NCBI GenBank assembly: GCA_033807775.1
Contig: CM066314.1
Location: forward strand, 35,079,001 to 35,143,000
Length of the DNA: 64,000 nucleotides
Origin: Saussurea involucrata
Taxonomy: Eukaryota; Streptophyta; Magnoliopsida; Asterales; Asteraceae
Direction: 5' to 3'
Positions within the stretch are counted from its first letter, which is position 1; each line of letters opens with the position of its first letter. Positions 18,983 through 27,746 of this stretch are shown here, one piece after another. Below the pieces are notes generated by a model. It made no database searches. It worked only from the letters and a program-made list of their open reading frames with translations, and was not told the DNA's origin. The position numbers and the translations under genes were made by a program.

Positions 18983-21900
18983 GTGCAGGGCAACCAACAG
19001 CTCAAGGGGAAGAGCATTTGGCATGTTGATAGTGGTTGCTCCAGGCACATGACAGGTAACATGTCCTGCCTCAAAAACTTCAAAAAGGTTGATGGAGGAC
19101 ATGTTGCATTTGGGGATAATCCTGCTGGTGGAAAGATAAGTGGTAAGGGTGATGTTTCAAAGGGTAAGATGACCTTTGAAGATGAATACTATGTTGAACA
19201 ATTGAGATACAACCTGTTAAGTGTATCACAGGTTTGTGACAAGAAGCATAGTATATTGTTTACAGATTCTGAATGTATTATCCTTGCTCCTGGATACAAA
19301 GTGGTTGATGAAAACATGATACTTCTGAGAACTCCTAGGAAGGATAATGTTTATTGTTTAGATTTGGAAAGTGTTTCATCTGATTCATCTCTAAATTGTT
19401 TAGTTTCAAAAGCTTCTTTAGATGAATCATCACTTTGGCACAGAAGGATGTGTCACATGAACTTTAAAACAATAAATAAACTTGTTAAGAATAACCTTGT
19501 AAGGGGTTTGCCATCCAAAGTATATTCATGTGATGATCATTGTGTTGCTTGTCTCAAAGGCAAACAACACAAAACTTCTCATAAGTCCAAAGAGATAAAC
19601 ACTATATCAAATCCTCTTCAACTGTTTCATATGGATCTGTTTGGTCCTACCAATGTGATGAGTATTGGCAAGAAATCATACTGCTTAGTTATTGTTGATG
19701 ATTATTCTAGATTTACTTGGGTATATTTTCTGAGAACTAAAGATGAGACAAGTGGACTGATCAAATCTTTCATTCTCAAAATTGAAAACCAATCAAATCA
19801 AAGAGTGAAAGTCATTAGATCAGATAATGGAACTGAGTTTAAAAATTCTGATCTAAACACCTTTTGTGAAGAAAAAGGAATTGAGAGACAATACAGTGCT
19901 CCTAGGACTCCACAACAAAATGGTGTTGCTGAGAGAAGGAATAGGACACTGATTGAGGCTGCTAGATCTCTGTTAGCTGACTCAAAGTTACCAATTACTT
20001 TTTGGGCAGAAGCAGTTAATACTGCCTACTATGTTCAAAACAGAGTTTTAGTTGTAAAGCCTAAAAACAAGACACCTTATGAGCTTTTCCATAAAAGGAA
20101 ACCATATATTGGATTTTTCAAGCCATTTGGATGTCCTTGTACTATTCTCAATACCAAATCTCACTTAGGCAAGTTTGATAGCAAAGCAGATGATGGTTTT
20201 CTTGTTGGGTATTCATCTCAAAGTAAGGCCTACAGAGTTTTTAATACCTCTTCTAGAATAATTGAAGAAAGTGACAATGTCAAATGCAATGAGAACACAC
20301 CAAATCCTATTGGTTCAGGTCCTAATTGGCTATTTGACATTGATTCACTCACTAATTCTTTGGGTTTCAGTGGTGATGTATATGCAGGACAAAGGGATAC
20401 ACCATCATCAGAACACAGAATTCAATCTGTGATATTTCCAATCCCTTCCATTGATCCTGTGGAATTCTGTGAACACCATGAGGAGACTGAACCTATTCAG
20501 AATGAAGAAGAGAGGAGAGCAGAGGAAAATCAGTCTTCAGGTTCAAATTCCAGAGAATCTGAGGTGACTGAAGAAGCAGAAACAAATCCAGAATTAAATG
20601 AGTCTAATCTGGATGAGGACTTACAAGAGGAAGCTGGTCATCAAACAAGAACTCAGAAAAATCATCCTCCTGAGTTGGTAATTGGAGATATTGCATCTCC
20701 CATGATGACTAGAAAGCAAAGCAGACTCCAAGAGTTGCAAGAGCAGCAAAATACAGTTAACACTGTTCTTACTTGCTTTCTGTCCCAGATTGAGCCCAAA
20801 AAGGCTTATGATGCCATGAAAGACCCAAGCTGGATAGAGGCAATGCAAGAGGAGCTGCTACAGTTCAAATTACAGGATGTTTGGGACTTGGTAGATCTTC
20901 CAAAAGGTCATAGAGCAATTGGCACCAAGTGGATTTTCAGGAACAAGAAGGATGACAGAGGGATTGTGATCAGAAACAAGGCTAGACTGGTTGCACAAGG
21001 GTACACTCAGGAAGAAGGAATAGATTATGAGGAAGTCTTTGCTCCTGTGGCAAGGATTGAAGCAATCAGGTTATTTCTAGCCTATGCCTCATACATGAAG
21101 TTCAAAGTGTACCAAATGGATGTCAAAAGTGCATTTCTGTATGGAAGCATTGAGGAAGAAGTATATGTCTGTCAACCCCCTGGATTTGAGAATCCATTGC
21201 ACCCTGACAGAGTATACAAGCTGAAGAAGGCTCTCTATGGTTTGCATCAGGCCCCAAGAGCATGGTATGACACTTTGTCTACCTATCTCTTGAAAAATGA
21301 CTTTGAAAGAGGAGTAATTGACAAGACCCTGTTTATCAAGAGGAGAAAGAGAGGTACTTTACTTGTTCAGATCTATGTGGATGATATCATCTTTGGATCC
21401 ACCAATGATCAAATGTGTAAAGAGTTTGAAGAATTGATGCACAAAAGCTTCAAGATGAGCTCCATGGGAGAACTTACATTCTTTCTTGGGCTTCAGGTAA
21501 AACAGAGGAAAGATGGAATTTTTATTAGCCAATCCAAGTATGTGAAAGACATCCTGGACAAGTTTGGTTTATCAGACTCAAAGTCAGCAAGCACTCCAAT
21601 AGAAACACATAAACAGATCACTGCAGATCTTGAGGGGGAGGATGTGGATGTCCATCATTACAGATCAATGATTGGATCTCTCATGTATCTCACAGCCTCT
21701 AGACCTGACATTATGTTTTCAGTCTGTGTTTGTGCCAGATTTCAGGTTTCTCCTAAGCAATCACACCTTCATGCTGTCAAGAGAATATTCAGATACTTAA
21801 AAGGGCAACCTAGATTAGGTCTCTGGTATCCTCATGAATCCTCTTTTGACTTGCTTGCATATTCAGATAGTGATTTGGGAGGAGCCAACATGGATAGGAA

Positions 21901-22318
21901 GTCTACTTCAGGTGGATGTCAGTTTTTGGGTACAAGACTAGTATCTTGGCAGTGTAAGAAACAAACCACAGTGTCCTTATCTACCACAGAAGCTGAGTAC
22001 ATAGCTGCTGCAAGCTGCTGCTCTCAGGTTCTATGGATTCAGAATCAGATGTTGGACTATGGGGTAACTTTTCTTCACACACCAATCTTCATTGATAACA
22101 ACAGTGCTATTAGCATTGTTAATAATCCAGTCAAACACTCAAAAACAAAGCATATAGAGATAAGGTATCACTTTATAAGAGATTGCAATGAAAAGAAATT
22201 AATTCAGGTTGCTAAAGTTCATACAAATGACCAGTTTGCTGATCTATTCACAAAAGCTTTTGATGTGGGTAGATTCACCTTTTTGGTAACAAGTGTGGGC
22301 ATGATCAACCTAGAGTAA
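18983..22318 (+). CDS. pol: Pol polyprotein (protease, integrase, RT, RNase H) of element E2
   Basis: The frame opens at 18968, right where gag ends, and has no early ATG; a GTG at 18983 is just a convenient label. Residues counted from there: aspartic protease Asp16 in WHVDSGCSRHMTG; GAG-pre-integrase zinc finger near 150-195 (LWHRRMCHM ... CVACLKGKQH); integrase Asp218 (MDLFGP), Asp281 (RSDNGTEF) and Glu317 (NGVAERRNR), giving D-D-35-E; RT from about 640 with YVDD at 798-801; RNase H from about 955 with Asp962 in YSDSDLGG and STTEAEYIAA. Uninterrupted for 1111 codons. Expression needs a gag-pol frame bypass: TTGATGTGCAG just after the gag stop looks like a 3' splice acceptor, otherwise -1 frameshifting. 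Produces the enzymes for reverse transcription and integration. Confidence 0.95.
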   Translation: MQGNQQLKGKSIWHVDSGCSRHMTGNMSCLKNFKKVDGGHVAFGDNPAGGKISGKGDVSKGKMTFEDEYYVEQLRYNLLSVSQVCDKKHSILFTDSECIILAPGYKVVDENMILLRTPRKDNVYCLDLESVSSDSSLNCLVSKASLDESSLWHRRMCHMNFKTINKLVKNNLVRGLPSKVYSCDDHCVACLKGKQHKTSHKSKEINTISNPLQLFHMDLFGPTNVMSIGKKSYCLVIVDDYSRFTWVYFLRTKDETSGLIKSFILKIENQSNQRVKVIRSDNGTEFKNSDLNTFCEEKGIERQYSAPRTPQQNGVAERRNRTLIEAARSLLADSKLPITFWAEAVNTAYYVQNRVLVVKPKNKTPYELFHKRKPYIGFFKPFGCPCTILNTKSHLGKFDSKADDGFLVGYSSQSKAYRVFNTSSRIIEESDNVKCNENTPNPIGSGPNWLFDIDSLTNSLGFSGDVYAGQRDTPSSEHRIQSVIFPIPSIDPVEFCEHHEETEPIQNEEERRAEENQSSGSNSRESEVTEEAETNPELNESNLDEDLQEEAGHQTRTQKNHPPELVIGDIASPMMTRKQSRLQELQEQQNTVNTVLTCFLSQIEPKKAYDAMKDPSWIEAMQEELLQFKLQDVWDLVDLPKGHRAIGTKWIFRNKKDDRGIVIRNKARLVAQGYTQEEGIDYEEVFAPVARIEAIRLFLAYASYMKFKVYQMDVKSAFLYGSIEEEVYVCQPPGFENPLHPDRVYKLKKALYGLHQAPRAWYDTLSTYLLKNDFERGVIDKTLFIKRRKRGTLLVQIYVDDIIFGSTNDQMCKEFEELMHKSFKMSSMGELTFFLGLQVKQRKDGIFISQSKYVKDILDKFGLSDSKSASTPIETHKQITADLEGEDVDVHHYRSMIGSLMYLTASRPDIMFSVCVCARFQVSPKQSHLHAVKRIFRYLKGQPRLGLWYPHESSFDLLAYSDSDLGGANMDRKSTSGGCQFLGTRLVSWQCKKQTTVSLSTTEAEYIAAASCCSQVLWIQNQMLDYGVTFLHTPIFIDNNSAISIVNNPVKHSKTKHIEIRYHFIRDCNEKKLIQVAKVHTNDQFADLFTKAFDVGRFTFLVTSVGMINLE

Positions 22319-22434
22319 ATTTATGACTTTCTGTTTTTATACCTGTATTTCTTCATATATTTGGTGCTACTAACTTTCTTTCTCAGGACCATCTGTTTTC
22401 CTCAGATTACCAAGTGAAGAAAAGTGTAAGTGTG

Positions 22435-22960
22435 GTTACTACTGCCAGTACAGGAATTACTACTGTCTGTGTTCTAGTAGTTACTACTGCTTGTGCAGTT
22501 ACTACTGCTCAGTAGTTAATACTGCTCAGCAGTTAATACTGCTAATGCAGTTAATACTGCTAGTGCAGTTAATACTGCTAGTGTAGTTAATACTGCTTGG
22601 TCGTTAATACTGCTCAGTAGTTAATACTGCTCAGTAGTTAATACTGCTAGTGCAATTAATACTGCTAGTGGAGTTAATACTGCTCGGTAGTTAATACTGC
22701 TAGGTAGTTAATACTGCTTGGTCGTTAATACTGCTCAGTAGTTAATACTGCTCAGTAGTTAATACTGCTAGTGCAATTAATACTGCTAGTGGAGTTAATA
22801 CTGCTCGGTAGTTAATACTGCTAGGTAGTTAATACTGCTTGGCAGTTAATACTGCTCGGTAGTTAATACTGCTTGGTAGTTAATACTGCTAGGTAGTTAA
22901 TACTGCTTGGCAGTTAATACTGCTCGGTAGTTAATACTGCGAGGTAGTTAATACTGCTTC
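22435..22960 (+). repeat. TTAATACTGC tandem array between pol and the accessory ORF
   Basis: I count 26 exact TTAATACTGC decamers plus several TTACTACTGC variants in about 520 bases, spaced 13-20 bp. A higher-order period of 121 bp is visible (units starting TCGTTAATACTGC at about 22601 and 22722). Juxtaposed units create the hairpin-capable AGCAGTTAATACTGCT. Non-coding: stops occur in all frames. Confidence 0.95.
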
Positions 22961-23097
22961 TGATAATCTAGGGCATATAAATACCCCTGTTTGCCCGCCC
23001 ATGTTCATAACGACTCTTCGCATTTACTTCTTCTCTCTCGTTCTAACCTAGCCTCCCCAGAATCTCTGTGCTTTTCTTTCAAGAATCCTTAGGCATC

Positions 23098-25857
23098 ATG
23101 GAGTTTGTGGATGAGCACAATGAAATAGCCATGCTTCAGAAGCCGAAACAAGCTGCGGGATTCCACGATATAGTCGATTTTCTAAAATCCTCGCACATCT
23201 CCTATGCACTCACGGTGAGCCCAACGATCTATATCGAACATCAGAAACAATTTTGGGAGAATGCCACTGTTAGTGTTGAAGAAGGGCAGAAAACCATTCG
23301 AACAAGGGTTTGTGATAAACCCTTGAAAGTCACTGAAGAGGTTATTCGCATCTCCCTTCAGTTGAATGATGCTTCAGGTATATCTTCTATTCCTTCTGAA
23401 GACCTCTTTTCTTCTTTACAAAGAATGGGGTATGAAGGTCCCATTGGTGTTTTTAAATTCTACAAGTCAAAATTTTTCAACCAATGGAGATTTCTTGTTC
23501 ATACCCTGATGCACTGTATTTCCAAGAAAACTACTGGATGGAGTGAGTTCAGCAGTCCCATTGCATATGCCTTGGTCTGCTTATCCACTGCCAGAAAGTA
23601 CAATTTCTCAGCAATGATCTTTAATGATCTTGTATCAAACTTGGAATCCAAAAAGACCTTTTTCATGTATCCAAGGTTTGTGCAAGAAGTTCTTAACAAG
23701 GAGTTGATGGACTTACCTCAGTTCACTGAGGTATATGTACCCAAATCCCCTAAAGGGAAGGTTTTTTCAAATATGAAAAGACTTCCTAGGGACTCGGAAG
23801 GAGTTAACACACCATTGTTCTCTACAATGATGGTTGCGTCCCACCCCTCTGAAGGTATGGCATCAGGATCAAGGCCCTCATTAGATCAACCCACTGATGA
23901 CCAATCCCAACCTTCCATCTCAAAAGACATCCCTCAGTCCATTCTTGAACAGCCCACTCCCACAATCACCAAAAGGTTTCAAAGAAGAAAGGTGCACAAG
24001 GCTCCTTCCCTTGATGTACCTACTCAAAGCCCTAAGCCTTTAAGCCCTCAATTGGAGCATTCTCCAATTGAGAATATCAACAGGGAAACCACAGGGGTGT
24101 CTCCCAACCCCAAAAAGGTGGTCTCTAAGGAGAAGGATGACCATATGGGTGCTAAGGCTGCCACTACTTCTGCTAGCACAGAGAAGGACAGTGGTAACAT
24201 AAATAAGACCTTCCCCATGGCAACTCTAAATGAGAAATCATTAGGAGGACCCAGGTGCCAAGAAACCAAGGGGGCAGGTAGTGCTTCTGCTAGGCAGAAG
24301 GCTTCTGCTGAAACTTCCAAGGATCCTTTAAAGAAGGTAAATACTTCTAAACAAGGTGAGGATAGATATAACTATGAGGAATTGATGGAAACCTTAGGGA
24401 ATATCAACTTGGATGTCATGGCACAAAAGAAAGAGATTGAGCAACTTAAGACTGTGGTCACCTACCAACAGTCTCAAATTGAGAAGCTCAAAAAGATGGT
24501 CACCAAGTTGCTGAACAAAAAGAAAAAGGCAAGATTTGTGCTAAGAAGGAGAACCTCAACTGATGATGCTCCCAAAAAGGGGGAGTCAGAGTCAGAAGCA
24601 GAACTGAAACTGAAGGGTCCACAAATTGAGGGGGAGACTGTTCACATAGAGACTGAGATGGAAATGGACTATGCACAGTTTAAGGGGGAGTCCAGTGAGA
24701 CAGAAAAGGGGGAAGAGTGTGTTAAAGCAACAGAAACCACAGCAGCAGAAACCACAGCAGCAGAAACCACAGCAGCAGAAACCACAGCAGCAGAAACCGT
24801 TAATGCTGATGAGTTTGAACAAGCAGCAGAAACAGTTAATGCTGCTGAAGGCCAAACAGTCAAAGCAGCAGAAACTGAGCAGGAAGCAGTAACTACAACT
24901 CAAGCTGAAATAGATGAAGAAATTTACTGGATTGTAAAGAACAGTATTGAAGCAGCATCACTACATGTACTAAGAGAAGCAGTAACAGCCATAGCAGCAG
25001 AAATGGTTATTGCTGCTGAAAAACTTAAAGCAGCTGAACCAACTCCTGAGGCTGTCAAAACTCTTAAAAGAACCAAGATGATGTCAAAGAAAAGACCAAG
25101 AACCCAGCCCATAACTTCAAAGAAGAAAAATGAAAAGAAGCCAAGGGTGGAGTCATCTGCAGAAGAGGCCCAGGAGGAAACAGTGAAATCTGATGGAAAA
25201 GTTGCTGAAGAAGAAGTGGCAACTCCATCAGGGCAATCAGGCAATGTGCAATCACAAACGGATGCCCAATGTGATTTGTACATTACTAGTGTTGACTCTA
25301 ACCCAATTCCACTTCAGGCTGAACCAATATCATCTAAGGCTCCTGAAATCATCTTTTGGGACACTTTGAAAGATGGTAGAAAGGAGTTCATTAGGATAAA
25401 AAGAGCTGATGGAAAATTTGAAGTATTTTCTACTTGGGGAAAAATTGTCAGAACTTGCTCAAGATCAGACTTAGAAGAGATGTTCAAAGTTGGGATGAAG
25501 ATATATGGAAACATGCTGACTGAGCCAGGGATGTCAATTTCTAAAATGGTACTTGAATTCTTGTGCCAAATGTTCAAACCTGAAGCAGTTCAGCATAGGT
25601 TAAACACACAGTTTCAAGCCATTACCAACTGGATGCTCTATGAAAACTGTGGAGTATATGTCATCTCCCTTGACTCTGCAACTCAAGAATACTATATGGT
25701 AGATGAAATATACAATCACATCATGAAGAGGCTGCAAGGAATGTTACACACTAAGCTGACCTGCAACAAGGATTCAGCAACGGGTAGATTCTTGGTAAAG
25801 AGGATTCTAAATCAAAGTCTAGGTCTAAGTCCTAATCTGTGTGTACATGATGACTAA
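23098..25857 (+). CDS. Accessory third ORF of element E2
   Basis: Start at the ATG of MEFVDEHNEIAMLQ; the ten upstream in-frame codons begin only with GTG. 919 codons. Residues 1-230 form a conserved domain (FHDIVDFLKSSHISYALTVS, RMGYEGPIGVFKFYKS, MYPRFVQEVLN) that I recognise from many Asteraceae retroelement proteins, sometimes misannotated as longin/synaptobrevin-like. Then a Pro/Ser-rich linker, a coiled coil (about 428-478, EIEQLKTVVTYQQSQIEKLK) ending in a basic run, an AAETT-repeat stretch (about 543-571), and a C-terminal domain (about 748-919, FWDTLKDGRKEFI ... NQSLGLSPNLC). No signal peptide or transmembrane segment is visible, so not an evident envelope protein. Occupies the position of the SIRE third ORF. 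How it is translated (splicing or subgenomic RNA) is unknown. Confidence 0.9.
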   Translation: MEFVDEHNEIAMLQKPKQAAGFHDIVDFLKSSHISYALTVSPTIYIEHQKQFWENATVSVEEGQKTIRTRVCDKPLKVTEEVIRISLQLNDASGISSIPSEDLFSSLQRMGYEGPIGVFKFYKSKFFNQWRFLVHTLMHCISKKTTGWSEFSSPIAYALVCLSTARKYNFSAMIFNDLVSNLESKKTFFMYPRFVQEVLNKELMDLPQFTEVYVPKSPKGKVFSNMKRLPRDSEGVNTPLFSTMMVASHPSEGMASGSRPSLDQPTDDQSQPSISKDIPQSILEQPTPTITKRFQRRKVHKAPSLDVPTQSPKPLSPQLEHSPIENINRETTGVSPNPKKVVSKEKDDHMGAKAATTSASTEKDSGNINKTFPMATLNEKSLGGPRCQETKGAGSASARQKASAETSKDPLKKVNTSKQGEDRYNYEELMETLGNINLDVMAQKKEIEQLKTVVTYQQSQIEKLKKMVTKLLNKKKKARFVLRRRTSTDDAPKKGESESEAELKLKGPQIEGETVHIETEMEMDYAQFKGESSETEKGEECVKATETTAAETTAAETTAAETTAAETVNADEFEQAAETVNAAEGQTVKAAETEQEAVTTTQAEIDEEIYWIVKNSIEAASLHVLREAVTAIAAEMVIAAEKLKAAEPTPEAVKTLKRTKMMSKKRPRTQPITSKKKNEKKPRVESSAEEAQEETVKSDGKVAEEEVATPSGQSGNVQSQTDAQCDLYITSVDSNPIPLQAEPISSKAPEIIFWDTLKDGRKEFIRIKRADGKFEVFSTWGKIVRTCSRSDLEEMFKVGMKIYGNMLTEPGMSISKMVLEFLCQMFKPEAVQHRLNTQFQAITNWMLYENCGVYVISLDSATQEYYMVDEIYNHIMKRLQGMLHTKLTCNKDSATGRFLVKRILNQSLGLSPNLCVHDD

Positions 25858-25906
25858 GTTTTGGAAGCATCATCTGAAGAACTTGACTTCTTTTCCTAAA
25901 AGTCAA

Positions 25907-25919
25907 GTTAGGGGGAGAT
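25907..25919 (+). other. Polypurine tract of element E2
   Basis: AGTTAGGGGGAGAT-type purine run abutting the 3' LTR start, identical in kind to the E1 tract. Confidence 0.85.
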
Positions 25920-26759
25920 TGTTGGGAACTGAAGATATGCTAAGTATGGTTAGTACTGCTAAGTCTTCATTACTACTGCCAGTTCTTCGTTACTACTGCT
26001 GGGCAAGGTTACTGCTGCTAGATGAAGTTAATACTGCTAGACGAAGTTAGTGCTGCTAGAAAAGATTACTACTGCTAGAAGAGATTACTACTGCTAGAAG
26101 AAGTTACTACTGCTAGAAGAAGTTACTACTGCTAGAAGAAGTTACTACTGCTAGAAGAAGTTAATACTGCTAGACATGGTTAGTACTGCTGAGCTGAGTT
26201 ACTACTGCTTGAAGACTGTGAAGGTTAATACTGCTGAAGGTTGTTAATGCTGCTGAGCCAAATCATCATTAATACTGCTGAAGGTTGTTAATGCTGCTGA
26301 GCCAAATCATCATTAATACTGCTGAGTTGATAAGTTTAGGATGCGATGCTTTTGGAGACAAATAAGGAATTGATCAAGATATGCTTAACGAAGATTCAGA
26401 AGATCAATTTACTTTTGATAGTTATCTTGTAATTACTTTTGTATAAATAGTATTGATAGATAGCTATTAGAATACACATACAAAAACAGAAGATAGATAG
26501 TATACAGAATTCGATATTCAAGAGTGAATTAACCTCAAGATCATAGATCCTATTTCTAGAGAAGTAGAAATCGCCTTGTTGAGCCTGTTCAACAAGATTG
26601 AGGTTTGGTGTAAAACTTGTGAGTTATAACTGTTTGATATATATACAGTTTATTGAATTTCTATTGATTGTTCTTTAATTGATTTAGAGTTCTATTCCGC
26701 AAGATTCTCTAAATTCTGTTTCTAAGAAGTTTAATTCTTGTTAAGAATCGATCCTGACA
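25920..26759 (+). repeat. 3' LTR of element E2
   Basis: 840 bp, same length and termini as the 5' LTR, with three transitions between the pair by manual comparison. Includes the same 19-bp and 54-bp repeats and the TATA box. Confidence 0.95.
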
Positions 26760-26764
26760 CAAGG
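26760..26764. repeat. 3' target-site duplication CAAGG
   Basis: Directly follows the LTR end CTGACA and equals 15416-15420. Confidence 0.95.
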
Positions 26765-26979
26765 AAATTTTCATTGGTGATTACCTAGGGATCCGCCAGA
26801 AAATACCAATGGTTCGGTAGATACCGATGTTTTTCAAGAAAATACCCGTGGATTACCCAGAGAATCCTTGGGTAATCTGTCACTGATTGCATTACCCACC
26901 GACTTTTATGACGAATCACCCCTTTAGCGACCGATTTCTCAGAGAAACGTTGGTAAATAATTTTTTTCTTCGTTTAGTG

Positions 26980-27304
26980 GTGTTATAAATGAAAACTAAG
27001 AATAACAACATAAAAACAAAAACTTAAGGAAAATTTGAAGAAAAAGTACGTGGTCAATTGTGTGTGGCATATAAATTAATCAACAATTCAAACTTTGTAT
27101 ATATTGGAAAGAATCAACAGTTCAAACTTAAAAATACAAATACATAATGTAGAAAGAATGATCCAAACAAGTCGGACTTTTTCTTGTTTAATTTGATCAA
27201 TAGAAAGAATCAACAATTCAAACTTCATGAAAGATGACAAGGTGAAACCTATATCAAGATCAATTCCTTGTTGTACAAACCCTAAAAGATGACAAGGTGA
27301 AACC
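26980..27304 (-). pseudogene. Peroxidase 3'-end fragment, copy A
   Basis: Matches the peroxidase downstream flank (AAAGTACGTGGTCAATTGTG, AAAGATGACAAGGT). It ends in the last codons of a peroxidase reading frame on the minus strand: 27283-27260 reads Arg-Val-Cys-Thr-Thr-Arg-Asn-stop, against Arg-Val-Cys-Thr-Ala-Thr-Asn-stop in the intact gene. The rest of the gene is missing. A dead second peroxidase locus about 4 kb downstream of the intact one. Confidence 0.65.
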
Positions 27305-27746
27305 TACATTGTTCAAGTGATGCTTACAAATGAAAGGCCAAAACTCCAATTTATAGCTCCATAAAATAAAAACCCAATGGACCAAAACATTCATCAATCT
27401 TGTGGCTAACAACCAAGGCGTGCCTTACTCCAGATTTTCAGGGATTTCAACCTATGTTTCAGCTTAAAATAACATTGTTGTTGCCCAGATTTAAGCTTTG
27501 TCCATTGCTGAGAAGAAGTGGTTCGTCGTTGCCCACATTAGGATGTCATCGTGCTCACAGTGGGAATCGCTGCACAATATTAAACCCAAAAATTGATGCA
27601 AATAACCATAAAACGTCCTCAACAACTCCAAATAAAAATAGATTAATAAAAGGAAAAACACGAACACATAAACATAAAACACAACTAAAACAAAAGAAAA
27701 ATTCACACAAATGACGTGTAAATAACGCTCAAAATGAGAGTTATCA
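27305..27746 (-). repeat. Partial Athila/Tat-type LTR, copy A
   Basis: Minus strand starts TGATAACTCTCATTTTGAGC at 27746 and is closely similar to 36254-35810. It cuts into the MULE/FAR1-like gene fragment at 27747. No internal region here, so a truncated or solo LTR. Confidence 0.6.

Larger units (their letters stand above)
15421..26759 (+). mobile_element. Complete SIRE-like Ty1/copia retrotransposon E2
   Basis: 11,339 bp with two 840-bp LTRs (TG...CA), a CAAGG TSD, an initiator-Met PBS, gag, pol, a spacer array, a third ORF and a polypurine tract. Domain order protease-integrase-RT-RNase H fixes Ty1/copia. The large gag with two zinc knuckles and a third ORF after pol fits the Sirevirus/SIRE lineage. 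All three ORFs are uninterrupted. The LTRs differ at only three positions by my reading (15797, 15804 and 16074 against the 3' LTR), all transitions, so the insertion is young. It is absent from the matching site in copy B. Confidence 0.95.
15378..26979. mobile_element. Small CACTA-end MITE, split by the copia insertion
   Basis: Uninterrupted in copy B at 51041-51298: starts CACTACAAAACAAATGAC and ends TTCGTTTAGTG. In copy A it occupies 15378-15420 and 26765-26979, interrupted by the retrotransposon and its TSD. The body (GGTGATTACC ... GACGAATCACCC) is related to a sequence in peroxidase intron 2 (32094-32305). TSD unclear. Confidence 0.55.

Noticed and set aside
22435..22960. Possible CRISPR-like or satellite array
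   Set aside because: Repeat units are 10-14 bp with short variable spacers inside a plant retrotransposon; no CRISPR features, and not extended enough for a satellite.
23098..25857. Calling the third ORF an envelope protein or a synaptobrevin/longin protein
   Set aside because: No signal peptide or transmembrane segment, and no visible longin/SNARE layout; such labels are likely annotation carry-over.
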